From positions 30,539,349 to 30,603,348 of the forward strand of contig NC_091147.1 of the NCBI RefSeq assembly GCF_041381155.1: a stretch of DNA of 64,000 nt, read 5' to 3'. Below, piece after piece: positions 11,947 through 24,225 of this stretch (positions are counted from its first letter, which is position 1; each line of letters opens with the position of its first letter). A model generated the notes under the pieces. It had not been told where the DNA came from. It worked only from the letters and a program-made list of their open reading frames with translations, and did no database searches. Source of the stretch: Argopecten irradians. Its lineage: Eukaryota; Mollusca; Bivalvia; Pectinida; Pectinidae. A program made the translations under genes and the position numbers.

Positions 11947-12158
11947 ATGGCGGCTAGCTGTTGTGGTGTGAAGAAACAAAAACTCAACAATTCGATGCCA
12001 TCGATTTGTTGTAATGGTTCTGCTGTCCATCCGAATACCTTCAAAAATGGTTATAGTGTAGCCTGCCGGGACATGTGTTACTTCTGTTTTGACGTTTTGC
12101 ATAGTTATTTGCATAATTATGATCCGCCCAGAAACCCAGTTTTCACCAACGATGCATA
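11947..12158 (+). CDS. AMMECR1: AMMECR1 homologue, coding exon 1 of 5
   Basis: The five exons join in frame to 231 codons plus stop (212+111+115+91+167 nt). The product is the conserved nuclear protein AMMECR1, whose biochemical activity is not established; the family has a single globular domain and a hallmark LRGCIGTF motif, encoded here in exon 2. Exon 1 gives the N-terminus MAASCCGVKKQKL, nearly identical to the start of vertebrate AMMECR1 and AMMECR1L, then a short linker and the conserved block MCYFCFDVLHSYL. Vertebrate AMMECR1 has a long Gly/Ser-rich insert between these blocks that is absent here, so the protein is shorter. The exon ends GATGCATA|GTAAGT, splitting a Tyr codon (phase 2). 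Introns 1 and 2 are unusually repeat-laden. A single invertebrate gene usually corresponds to both vertebrate paralogues. Confidence 0.96.
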
Positions 12159-12686
12159 GTAAGTTGTACCAAAACATGCCATAGGGCTCGTTCAAAAAAC
12201 ACGTTTTTAAGTCATTCCTGAGTATTTATTTTAATTTTGTGACTCTTTCTGGTATTTACATATATTTTTTGTGTTGATACATTATTGATTATCTTTATTT
12301 CTGAATTAAATCAGTCATACAGGGAAAAAAATAGATGTGACAAAACGAACTTATATTTCTGATTTGGACGATTCCATCCACTTTGTAGGGTGGTACAGCC
12401 ATCGTTGTAAACAAAGCGTTAACCTCCACAACATTCGTATACAGTTGTGTATGAAAACCAAAAGTCCATGTCGTACTGTCGACATTTTTCCTGTCCAAAA
12501 GGTCATACCTCAATTCAAGAAAAAGGCTAAATAATTTATTAATTGATTTATAAATAAAATTAATCATAATTAATAAGCTAGGATCTAATTTGCTTTTTAT
12601 AATTTTTTAATCAGAATAAGAGTTTAATGTACCATCGATCATGAGAACAATTACTAATTAATAAAAGTGATTTATCACTTTAATTC

Positions 12687-13473
12687 CAGGGGTGTAAAAA
12701 TTTATTTCAAACCACTAGCCCAGGGCTAGTAGACACCAAAATTTCACTAGCCCGGCCTAAATATCTACTAGCCCAGCTAAAAAAAAAATGAAAAAATTTA
12801 TAATATTGAAATTCAAATATTTTTAATTGAGTGGGTTTTTTTTTATTATTTGCATCTACTCTTTTTTTTAATTCAAATAAACATTAAGATATTCCTTAAT
12901 CTGTGTTATTTTTAGAACACAATTTTAAGATATGTTTTTAATCCTGAATCCGGATTCTGGATTCCTGACCTTTGACCCGGATATTAGAATAACCATAACA
13001 AATATGGCTGCCTGCTGCAGGCATGGCTTTGCTGCCGACTTTTTGAGGAATAGATTCCAGTTCTTTAACATCATTTTTGTAACTATTAAAATTTACTGAT
13101 CTGATAGCTGAGATGACTTATTTGATGGTTTGTATATTATTTTTCTAGAACTTGTATTGCAAATTACGTCACTTTCACATGAAATGCTATGCATCACTAT
13201 TCACTGTGGTGATCGGGAGGCCTACTGTACCTGTCTACAGTCGTCAATAAATTAGACAACATGACTCCAGATTAAGATTTAAAGTTAGATACGAATATTA
13301 CATAGAATTGCAATGTTTTAAAGTGTTATTATGACTTAATTTTGATGTTTTTCGTTTTGAAATATCTTTGAAAAAAGTCACTAGCCCCGGGCTAGTATGG
13401 CTAAAATTTCCACTAGCCCAAGCTGAAAATTTGGTAGCCCCGGGCGTCGGGCTAGTGGATTTTTACACCCCTG
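12687..13473. mobile_element. CAGGGGTG MITE in AMMECR1 intron 1
   Basis: The terminal inverted repeats are CAGGGGTGTAAAAAT on the left and ATTTTTACACCCCTG on the right. Repeated CACTAGCCC/GGGCTAGT motifs lie inside both ends. A 5-bp target duplication AATTC sits at 12682-12686 and 13474-13478. Length is 787 bp with no coding capacity. The ends are hAT-like; the 5-bp duplication is shared with the two other CAGGG MITEs in this gene. Confidence 0.88.
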
Positions 13474-13583
13474 AATTCAATAGAATATATGCATACATAA
13501 CTTATACCATATGATAACAGAGTTAGTTCAATGTGTTCATGTATATTAGAACTTACCAATATAGTTTTGCTAAGATCACCTTA

Positions 13584-14909
13584 TTATCCCCCGCCCAATG
13601 AAGTTGACGGGGGATATACAAATGGGTTCCGTCCGTCCGTCTGTCCGTCCGTACGAATTGTTTCCGGAGCATAACTCTAAAACCAGTAGAGATATTTCCA
13701 AGAAACTTCATACACACATTGGTCTTATGGTCTAGTAGTGCCTTTTGCTATTTTTAGGTTTTCATTTTTTGCATTTTTTCCGTAACCTTGGAAACATTGC
13801 TGAAAATATCATATTTTTGTACCAGGTTCGTTTCTGGAGCATAACTCTAAAACCAGAAGAGTTATTTCCACGAAACTTCATAGACACATTGATCTTATGG
13901 TCTAGTAGTGCCTTTTGCTATTTTAAGGTTTTCACTTTTTGTGCTTTTTTCTGTAACCATGAAACATTGCTGAAAATGGCAGATTTTTGTGTAAGAATCG
14001 TTTCTGGAGCACAACTCTAAAACCAGTAGAGATATTTCCATGAAACTTCATAGACACATTGTTCTTATGGTCTAGTAGTGCCTTTTGCTATTTTTAGGTT
14101 TTCATTTTTTGCACTTTTTCTGTAACCATGGAAACATTGCTGAAAATATCATATTTTTGTACCAGGTTCGTTTCCGCAGCATAACTGGAAAACTGGTTGA
14201 GATATATGCACGGAACTCCATAGGCACATTAGTCTTATGGTCTAGTAGTGCCTTTTGCTATTTTAAGGTTTTCACTTTTTGTACTTTTTTCTCTAACCAT
14301 GGAAACATTGCTGAAAATGGCAGATTTTTGTGTAAGAATCGTTTCCGGAGCACAACTCTAAAACCAGCAGAGATATTTCCATGAAACTTCTTAGATCTAG
14401 ACACATTGTTCTTTTGGTCTAGTAGTGCCTTTTGCTATTTTTAGGTTTTCACTTTTTGTGCTTTTTTTCTGTAACCACAGAAACATTGCTGAAAATATCA
14501 TTTTTTTGTAGCAGGTTCATTTCCGGAGCACAACTCTAAAACCAGCAGAGATATTTCCACGAAACTTCATAGACACTTTCTGTTTATGGTCTAGTAGTAC
14601 CTTTTGCTATTTTTAGGTTTTCATTTTTTGCACTTTTTCCGTTACCATGGAAACATTGCTGAAAATATCATGGTAAATGGTAAATGTTACTTTGCAAAAC
14701 TCCACCCATCTTTGTGTATATAGTCTAATATAAATGTCAAGGCTGTATACCTGATTCAACAATTGCAGCCCCGCTCTACTTGAATTATACTCCATCTTTC
14801 TTTAGCTCAACTTCCTTTTTCCTGTTTTTTTTTCATACACATAAGTCTACACATAAGATACACACAATCAAACTTACTTCAGCTTTGATATCTCCATTGG
14901 CGGGGGATC
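13584..14909. mobile_element. Pearl-like hairpin-ended element with 170-bp tandem core
   Basis: The left end TCCCCCGCCCAATG...CGGGGGATA forms a terminal hairpin. It is followed by a (TCCG)n run at about 13629-13651 and about six tandem units: TCTAGTAGTGCCTTTTGCTA begins at 13731, 13901, 14071 and 14241, an exact 170-bp period, then at 14418 and 14589. The right end GGCGGGGGAT at about 14899 mirrors the left. It lies in AMMECR1 intron 1 and has no real coding sequence. Confidence 0.82.
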
Positions 14910-15280
14910 TGAATGACTATGTCCTTGTTAAAATTAAGATAATTGTTAGTATAAAACAGATTGTAAATTTTATTATATATACTACACATATAGCAATACT
15001 TAATAGGAAAATCACCGGAAAACAAAAAATATGCCCTTCCTGATTGAATCTGTAAATTTCTTTCATTTTAATAGATAAAAGAAATTGATTTGAAAGTTTT
15101 CATCCAAGCCTCTGACTGATGCTTTTGATATATAAATTGTATATGTATTATGCTATTGATTATCAATCAAGTGCCCACTAGGTACTTTCCAAAATAAAAA
15201 ATAAAAGATTCGTAAAAACAACGCAATAATAACATAAGAAAATTTATATCAATTAATTGCCTAAGATGGGGTTATACAAC

Positions 15281-15727
15281 CAGGGATCAATCTAGGTTTC
15301 GGGGGAAACTACCCTTTTTCAAAATAGGGGAAAATTTGGCAAAATATAGGGGAATTTGAATCTTCTTATTTTGGTCCAAAATTATATTCATTGATATTTT
15401 GATGAAAAATTACTGTAAAACAACTAATTCTATTTTTGAATTTAGTAAAACAAGATTTTAAGCTCAAAAATGACGAATTTGAGTGTATCATGAAATATGC
15501 AGTAGCTTTATGATAAATATAAAGAAATTTGCAAACAAAAGTAAAAAAAAAAAAAAAAATAATGAAAAATAAGTCAAAGGGGAAATTGTGTTACGAAAAC
15601 GATCATTTTTTAGCTTCAAATGGGGAATTTTTAAATCTTCAGGGGAATTTTAGGCCAGAGGGGATTTCATTCCTTGAGGGGAAATTTACCCATAAACGAT
15701 AATAAATCAGAGCTAGATTGATCCCTG
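15281..15727. mobile_element. CAGGGATCAATCTAG MITE in AMMECR1 intron 1
   Basis: The terminal inverted repeats are CAGGGATCAATCTAG and CTAGATTGATCCCTG, with a 5-bp duplication ACAAC at 15276-15280 and 15728-15732. Length is 447 bp. The interior has GGGGAAA/TTTCCCC-like repeats and a poly(A) tract. It is non-coding. Confidence 0.9.
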
Positions 15728-16009
15728 ACAACACCAAACAATAGTAAATTTCTATGTTATATCAGTGAAAATTCATTTTGCTGCTTTGCCATCTGGCACA
15801 ACTAAAGGAGGTGGGCATGTAGGGACATGGGCGCTTATTGGGTCAAATACAGACTACAGTATATATTTTAAATGTGTTGTTCAGAATGTGATCATTATTT
15901 AAGTATGTTAAGCATAAACTTTTGTGACTCAACAAAATTATCCGTCTCGTTTTAGAAAGGTAGTGGGCCTTTAAATATATAAATATAAAAAGCATTTATA
16001 ATTTTATGA

Positions 16010-16129
<120 letters not shown>

Positions 16130-16449
16130 TAAGTACTCACTCAGGCCTTCATACTACACACACATGCAGTGGCCTAAGGGAATACACTGTCACTAGGTAA
16201 GAACTCACTGATGTATTCATAATACTCGCATACAGTGGCCTCAGGGAATACACTGTCACTAGCTAGGTAAGTACTCATTCAGGTCTTCATAGTACACACA
16301 CACACAGTGGCCTCAGGGAATACACTGTCACTAGGTAACCACTCACTCAGGGCTCAGGGCTTTTTCTCATACTCAATGGTCTTCATAGTACACCACACAC
16401 AGTGGCCTCAGGGAATACACTGTCACTAGGTAACCACTCACTCAGGGCT

Positions 16450-16776
16450 CAGGGCTTTTTCTCACTGCTTTGGGAATGGGGCCTATGGCTTTGAATTTGG
16501 GAAAATGTGCGACAAAACCAGGATTTGGGAAAAATTATGATATTAAGCATAACAAATAAGAATTTTTTATTTCCAATGTATTTTATGTACTTTTCTGAAG
16601 CCAATTCACAAATACTTAAAGTCTTAACCAACTAAGCTCATGTAATATTTTTGGATAGTTTTGAAAGAAATTTCGATTTTGGAAAATTGAAGGCTTGAAT
16701 TGGGAAAAATTTAGAGGTTTTGCCATGGGGAATGGGGCCGATTTTCGGCCCCAAATCATGTTGAAAAAAAGCCCTG
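16450..16776. mobile_element. CAGGGCTTTTT MITE inside the exon-2 tail array
   Basis: The terminal inverted repeats are CAGGGCTTTTT and AAAAAGCCCTG, with a 5-bp duplication GGGCT on both sides. Length is 327 bp. An identical copy lies at 16974-17300, and a truncated left end lies at about 16357-16372. The 60-codon open frame on the minus strand within it appears identically in both copies and is part of the MITE, not a gene. Confidence 0.88.
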
Positions 16777-16973
16777 GGGCTTCATATCAGACCTTGGGGA
16801 ATACACTGTCACTAGGTAAGAACTCACTGATGTATTCATAATACACACATACAGTGGCCTAAGGGAATACACTGTCACTAGCTAGGTAAGTACTCATTCA
16901 GGTCTTCATAGTACACACACACACAGTGGCCTCAGGGAATACACTGTCACTAGGTAACCACTCACTCAGGGCT

Positions 16974-17300
16974 CAGGGCTTTTTCTCACTGCTTTGGGAA
17001 TGGGGCCTATGGCTTTGAATTTGGGAAAATGTGCGACAAAACCAGGATTTGGGAAAAATTATGATATTAAGCATAACAAATAAGAATTTTTTATTTCCAA
17101 TGTATTTTATGTACTTTTCTGAAGCCAATTCACAAATACTTAAAGTCTTAACCAACTAAGCTCATGCAATATTTTTGGATAGTTTTGAAAGAAATTTCGA
17201 TTTTGGAAAATTGAAGGCTTGAATTGGGAAAAATTTAGAGGTTTTGCCATGGGGAATGGGGCCGATTTTCGGCCCCAAATCATGTTGAAAAAAAGCCCTG
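16974..17300. mobile_element. Second copy of the CAGGGCTTTTT MITE
   Basis: It is nearly identical to the copy 524 bp upstream, and the flanking exon-tail units are copied too. It therefore arose by a tandem duplication of about 524 bp, not by a second transposition. Confidence 0.88.
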
Positions 17301-17849
17301 GGGCTTCATATCAGACCTTGGGGAATACACTGTCACTAGGTAAGAACTCACTGATGTATTCATAATACACACATACAGTGGCCTTAGGGAAAACACTGTC
17401 ACTAGCTAGGTAAGTACTCAATCAGGCCTTCATTGTACACACACACAGTGGCCTCAGGGAATACACTGTCACTATAGCTAGGTAAGTACCCTCTCAGGCC
17501 TTAATAATACACACATATTGTGGTCTCAGGGAATACTCTGTCAGCACATTATGTATATTCCCTTAGACTTAAATAATCCTAATCCTCAGGGAATACACTC
17601 ATTATATAAGATAAGCACTCAGAAAATATTGCAAGTACAATAGACCTTTAAAACTGTAAATCGCAAAAATTCCATTGTCGTGAAAAACTAGCTGAAGTTG
17701 TGTTCGGCATGAAAAGGTAAAATTAAGATTGTGGAGTAGTTCCCCTTGGGCCTCAGAAAATATTACGCTTTTCCCCTGTGAAACTTTCAGTTCATAGCTA
17801 ATTCTTGCCTCCCTGGGAAACCCAACAAATTGACTGCTACACCAAATGA

Positions 17850-18074
<225 letters not shown>

Positions 18075-18271
18075 TGAAGGAATTTATAATTAAATTAAGA
18101 AAAAAATCCCCTTTAGGATGAATAAAAAATGTGACATATTTTTCATCATTTTGGTTGTGAAATTTTTCATATTATTATTAATTAGCACATTTAGTATTTA
18201 AAAATATTTGTCATTATTGAACTGAAGACAAGTAATTTTGTAACACATATGGAGATTTGGGACCAAAATAA

Positions 18272-18517
<246 letters not shown>

Positions 18518-19064
18518 TAAAAATGGAGTGAAGCTTTAAGCTTCTGTTGTGATGCAAAATAATGTCAATTCTGGATCAGAAATTGTCAAAATTATTAGAA
18601 TGGAATATTCTAATTAGGTCATGATTATATGTCGAAGGTTCAGGATGGCTAGTCATGGCGTCCGGGAAACGGTTTCCGTGTGATAACTTAATTATTTATT
18701 GTCCGATACCAACCAAATTTAGTATACTGCTTTATATCAATGAGATCCGGATTAGTTAAATAATGGTTGAATCCTTCAATATTTGCAAGAGTTACGGGAC
18801 TTAAAAATAGTCAGAACAGATAAATCCATGGTTTCCGCTCAATAACTTTAGTATTTATTGTCCAATTTCAACCAAATTTGGGATATTGCTTTATATCAAT
18901 GCGATCTTTGATGGGATGATACTGGTCAATATCCATCAATATTTGCAAGATTTACGGGATTTGATAACTTCACCTAATTATTAACAATATTTTCAACTGT
19001 AAATAACTATTTTTTGTGATGCTGTGCAGGCGACACATCCACTTCCGTGGAATTCTTGTACCTG

Positions 19065-19631
19065 GCTTTGTATTACTGGTCATTTTTACCCGACTTTGTA
19101 TTACTGGTCACTTTTACCTGACTTTGTATTACTGGTCACTTTTACCTAACTTTGTATTACTGGTCACTTTTACCTGACTTTGTATTGCTGGTCACTTTTA
19201 TCTGGCTTTGTATTACTGGTCACTTTTACCTGACTTTGTATTACTGGTCACTTTTACCTGACTTTGTATTACTGGTCACTTTTACCTGGCTTTGTATTAC
19301 TGGACTCTTTTACCTGACTTTGTATCACTCGTCACATTTACCTGACTTTGTATTACTGGTCACTTTTACCTGGCTTTGTATTACTGGTCATTTTTACCTG
19401 ACTTTGTATTACTGGTCACTTTTACCTGACTTTGTATTACTGGTTACTTTTACCTGACTTTGTATTACTGGTCACTTTTACCTGACTTTGTATTACTGGT
19501 CAGTTTTACCTGACTTTGTATTACTGGTTACTTTCACATGGCTTTGTATTACTGGTCACTTTTACCTGACTTTGTATTACTGGTCACTTTTACCTGACTT
19601 TGTATTACTGGTCACTTTTACCCGACTTTGT
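19065..19631 (+). repeat. 28-bp minisatellite at the end of AMMECR1 intron 4
   Basis: About 20 units of the form CTTTGTATTACTGGTCACTT plus TTACCTGA, period 28 bp, ending 26 bp before the exon 5 acceptor. Because 28 is not a multiple of three, all frames stay open and give a spurious 101-codon frame. Almost every unit lacks the dinucleotide AG and contains CTGAC, a consensus branch-point motif. Confidence 0.93.
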
Positions 19632-19657
19632 TGCATGTGATGATTTTATACTTGCAG

Positions 19658-19824
19658 GATGGAATATAGAACAGACTATAGACTCTCTTCTTCGTAAGGG
19701 TGGATTCCGCGGACCTATAACAAACGAAGTTCGTAGGAACTTAAGATTGACTCGATATAGGAGTGAAAAAATAATGGTGGCCTATGGAGACTATGTAGGC
19801 TCCAAACAGAACGGCCACGCATGA
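19658..19824 (+). CDS. AMMECR1: AMMECR1 coding exon 5 (C-terminus)
   Basis: The acceptor TTTTATACTTGCAG follows an AG-poor 28-bp minisatellite. The exon encodes [16 protein letters not shown], then GPITNEVRR and [17 protein letters not shown], ending KQNGHA and a TGA stop. The vertebrate C-terminal His-rich extension is absent. A possible polyadenylation signal (AATAAA) lies at 20027-20032. Confidence 0.95.
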
Positions 19825-20345
19825 TGATAGCAATGTACAGCAGTGTACCTGGCAGCAGTCATAACACACAGGCATCATCCATGGAATACATGCAACATTG
19901 TGCGGCTTGCAAATATATAAGTTTGTTTTATTGCAGACTTTAGGTAGCAGTGTACAGTAAGACCGAATGGCCACGGGTGAGATTTTTATTAAGAAGAAAG
20001 CCCCTGTTTTATTATATGCATAAAAAAATAAAAAAAAGTATATGTCCTAAAATTGGTGAATTCAATCTAGAGAATTATATGCAGGCTTCACATTTGCATA
20101 AAGAAATCCCACAAAATGGGTTCAAAATTAATGGTTCAGAGGGTAGTCGAATGTGCGTCTAGAGGAGGTGTAATTTTGGGTTGAAAATCCCAATTTTTGC
20201 ATTTTTTCAAAAAACAAATTTGGTTACCATGGTTTTTACAGGCTCACAAAACCACAAAAAACAGACCTGTCCAAAAATGAACTCTGCATAACAATTGCAA
20301 ATGTTGTGTAGATTGAAAATATATATACTTTTATATAGATGTTAT

Positions 20346-20710
20346 TTAAAGATGCTCCACCGCCGACAGAGAATAAATGATATTCGTCATTTAAACAACA
20401 AGTGGTGCTTAATCGTTTATATATCTGTCTTATTAACACAAAAAAACAATATAAAACAATTTATTTTGCCTTTGGTGCATGCGCAATCAGTACTTCATTC
20501 CATATAGGATATAGGGTCACAGATTTTTTTCGGGATGCAATTAATTATTTGTTATATTTTGAACTTGAAGTAAAATTAGACGCTCAAACTTTTAAATGGT
20601 GATAATGGTGTAAAGTATGTAATTTTGTAACCGAAGAAAAATACTAAACCGTCTGCTGTTGTTTTTGATAGTGAAAAAAGTACCATTTATCAGCGGTGAA
20701 GCATCTTTAA
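20346..20710 (+). mobile_element. TTAA MITE, copy 1
   Basis: The ends are TTAAAGATGCTCCACCGC and GCGGTGAAGCATCTTTAA, so the element is bounded by TTAA and has roughly 17-bp terminal inverted repeats. Length is 365 bp. It has a conserved interior (GGTGCATGCGCAATCAGTAC) shared with the inverted copy at 23862-24225. TTAA targets are typical of piggyBac and Kolobok transposases; neither is encoded here. Confidence 0.87.
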
Positions 20711-23700
20711 GGTTAAAAAGCTGTGTGTACATAATTAAAGCCTGAGCTTTATTTTGCTGAATTTTTCAAATCTACTGTACACTGCCAGCTCATTAAATCT
20801 ATATCTCCTGCTTATTGAGACCCAGTTCTTGAGCTTAGCAACAGCAGTGAAGTTAAATCTTTCAAGGAACTGCTGTGATTCAAATCAGCTTCAAAATTTG
20901 ATTCTTGGAGGTCTTGAATTTTGCATTAACATCATCAATTTCTCTCTTTGGCCAACATTTTTTTAAGATTTTTGCAATTACTATATTCAAAATATCTCTT
21001 CTCAAAAAGTTTTATCAATATAAACATGCTTATATATTGGCAAGTTACTTATCTATACAATTATTGTGTGTGACTGATTTCTAGAGTAATAACATGTATA
21101 TTCACAAGTACTTGGAAGGGCTTTGATCTTGAAATATTCTATATCTCTTTTTATCACTGATAATTTAAGAAAAAAGTCTTTCTTGAATAAAGAGGATGTG
21201 ACAATATCTACAATGAAGATAGTTGAAAATATGGATGAAATTTTCCAGGACTATCATCACGATAGATAAAGACAGACTAACCTTCCACTACTTTATATAT
21301 TATTCACTTTTTCAAGGTTAACTTTGAAGTTTAAAATGCAGTATTGTAATAGTGTTAGTATTTTAGCAAACTAAAGTAGATCTTTTAACTTTTCAAACTT
21401 TATTTATTTAGCTCTTTATGAAAATATTGATACTTTTTAACTTTTCTGAAATATTAAAGAAGCAAGTTCAGCAAAGCCCCTATGAAATATGCATACCATC
21501 ACCATATAAGGGTTTTTATGTGCTTAATTGTGTCCATGATTTTATTCCATTCACGAGAAGTTTTATCGGCCGAGAGGACCCTCACCATCTTTGTCCCCAA
21601 TAACCCCCTCCTCCATCTCAAACCATTTGCAGCCTTTTTTCTAATGAATACAACATCGGAGACGGTCTCAGGGAATTATTATTATCTGGCTGTACCAGCT
21701 AATCAATGTATTCATGTGTGGAAGTCATTTAGTGTATATGTTTGGGCGTGCAGTCATCTGAGTGTTTCTGAAATAGCTTCAATAGATTTTGTATCAACAT
21801 TTTTATAATATCATAACCAACCCTGGGTTAAGGTTTTAAGTATAATAAGATTTGTGTCAATTTTGAATAATTCATTTTCTCTTGAAATCATTATGCACAT
21901 TTTTAAACTTCTGAGCACACTATTGTATTGATACGATGTTAAGCCTAGTACAGTTCCTCTCAGACTGATTATGTTAAAATGTCATAATTTTAATTAAAAT
22001 GAAGGTATTATTTGTCGGATAGGTGTCATTTTTAAATTTACTGATCTCAGTTCCTGATAGTCCCATAGCTGATCACTGCTTCCTTGTTTTATCTCTTTAT
22101 AGTTGAGAGTAAGGGGAGACAATTCTTATGTTTCTGTTCAGGCGACATCAACATTTTCATTTGAGTCAACTTTTGACAAATTGATGTTAATTACATGCAA
22201 TTGAACTGAAAACCTTGTCAATTTAGTCTTTGTATCAGTCAGACAACAAAAACAAACACCAAAAAAGCAATAATAACAGTACCAGGTAACTTAAAATTTG
22301 GTGGATTTTGAGAATTTGCAATATTATATTATATAAATTTGTAGAACCTTTGATCCCAATTTGACGATCATCACGGTGAATGATAAAAGTGATATCAATT
22401 TCTTGTTTTCAACAGTATTGTCAGTAAAATGGGACATTTAAAGTTGAGCTTTTTTGTAGGTGCAAGATTTATGATTTAAATTAAGAGACATTTACATAAG
22501 GACAGCAAGTCAACAACAAGCATATTACATTAAATTCATGCTTGTAACTCTCTTTTTACTACACCTACTGAATCTCATACTGGAGTAACAGTGAAACATG
22601 AAATTTGTGTATGGTTTTATATGTGTTATATAACTTTTTTTGTCGGCTGTATATTTGTTGTTTAGTTATGTGAGAGGTTCATAGCTGAGTAGATATTGAC
22701 ATTCATTTGCCATCAATAACATTGGTATCATATTAACTCATGCTTAGGGTATATATGACACTAGTTCCACCTACTTATGTTTTGATTGAAGTACAGATTT
22801 ATGTGTCTGAGCTATATCATCCTATTAACATTGCTGCCAGAATATTTGCTGTACATGCAAATTTAGGAACATCAGTTTTCAATTCTCCAGTGTAATAAGC
22901 ATTGTGATTTTAAACACGTTTTATTTGTTATGTAACTTGCTGGTATAGTATGAAATATGTTTTTATCAAATGTTTGCTATAGAGTAAATAATTTTGTCAT
23001 ATGTATTTTTCAATCATTTTACCTGTATTTGTATCTTAGCCTGGTACTAGTACTGTATTCGACCCAATAAGCATCCAGAGCCCTTAGATAACTGAAAATA
23101 AATTATGGGCACATAAAAGAATTAAATTTGGACTAGGGTACCCTTTCAAAAAAATTTTGCAAAACGTATGCCATAAATCAATTTGCAAATATAGAAATCA
23201 ACTTAAAGAAACAAGTTTGGTTATTGTATATATTTACAGTATGCATTTAATTTAAGATAGTAGTTAAATTGATGTTACAAAAAGTTGGAGGGGTGCTAAA
23301 TGGGAAGTGTTTATTGAGTCAAATATGGTATAAAAAATGTAAAACCTTTTTATACAGTGCAGTTGGCCAATGACTGACTTCTGTTGCATCTTTTCTTCAG
23401 TGAACAAATATATCTTAAGTTAGTACAACAAATTAAATTATTTTTATCACATGTGTTACAGCAGATTTACAAAGGTTTGAAAATTCTACAATTACATATT
23501 ACTAAGTTTTCTGCCCTTGCATGTAGGTATTAATTATGATGTCATGTGTTTTCGAGCCTAACATCAAACTTTTACAAGATTGCACTCACAAAATAATGAT
23601 GTAACAAGCGATGCCGACCCTCAAGGGACCTTACTCTGTAAAATGCAAATACAATAAGAGAAGTTCAGAGAAGCAAGGTTTTATATCTACAGAAATTGAG

Positions 23701-23861
23701 TGTTGGCATTAGTAAGTTATTTCTTTATCTGATTATATATATGTACTAAGTGGATCTTACAAATACATATGTGTTGAGTAGTACAATGGGACATTGCACG
23801 CTCCTCATTGTTAAGTTGATCAATATTACCAAATCACTAATTGTCTGAAATAATTCATATT
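20711..23861. other. AT-rich intergenic DNA between inverted MITEs
   Basis: No gene is supported. The largest open frames (for example 108 codons at 21482-21808) lack domains, conserved composition or splice context. No tandem array or RNA gene is seen. Confidence 0.5.
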
Positions 23862-24225
23862 TTAAAGATGCTCCACCACTGACAAATGGGATTTTTTCAC
23901 TATCAAAAACAGGAGCAGACGATTGGGTATTTTTCTTCACTTACAAAAGTTACTTACTTTACACCATTACCACCATTGAAAAAATTGAGCTTCTACTTTT
24001 ACTTCAAGTTAAAAATATGAAAAATAATTAATTGCATCCCGAAAAAATTTCGTGACACTATATCCTATATGGAATGAAGTACTGATTGCGCATGCACCAA
24101 AGGCGAAATAAATTATTTTATATTATTTTTTGTGTTAATTAGGCATATATACACACGATTAAACACCTATTATTGTTCAAATGATGAATATCATTTATGC
24201 TCTGTCTGCGGTGGAGCATCTTTAA
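23862..24225 (-). mobile_element. TTAA MITE, copy 2, inverted relative to copy 1
   Basis: It starts TTAAAGATGCTCCACCACTG and ends GGTGGAGCATCTTTAA. Its reverse complement aligns with the element at 20346-20710 over the full 364 bp, including GCGCATGCACC in the middle. The pair could form a large foldback with a loop of about 3.2 kb. Confidence 0.87.

Noticed and set aside
16449..17155. Two identical 60-codon minus-strand frames that look like a conserved duplicated gene
   Set aside because: They lie inside the two copies of one MITE created by a 524-bp tandem duplication.
19152..19457. 101-codon repetitive frame resembling a Leu/Tyr/Trp-rich membrane protein
   Set aside because: It is a translation of the 28-bp minisatellite inside AMMECR1 intron 4; period 28 keeps every frame open.
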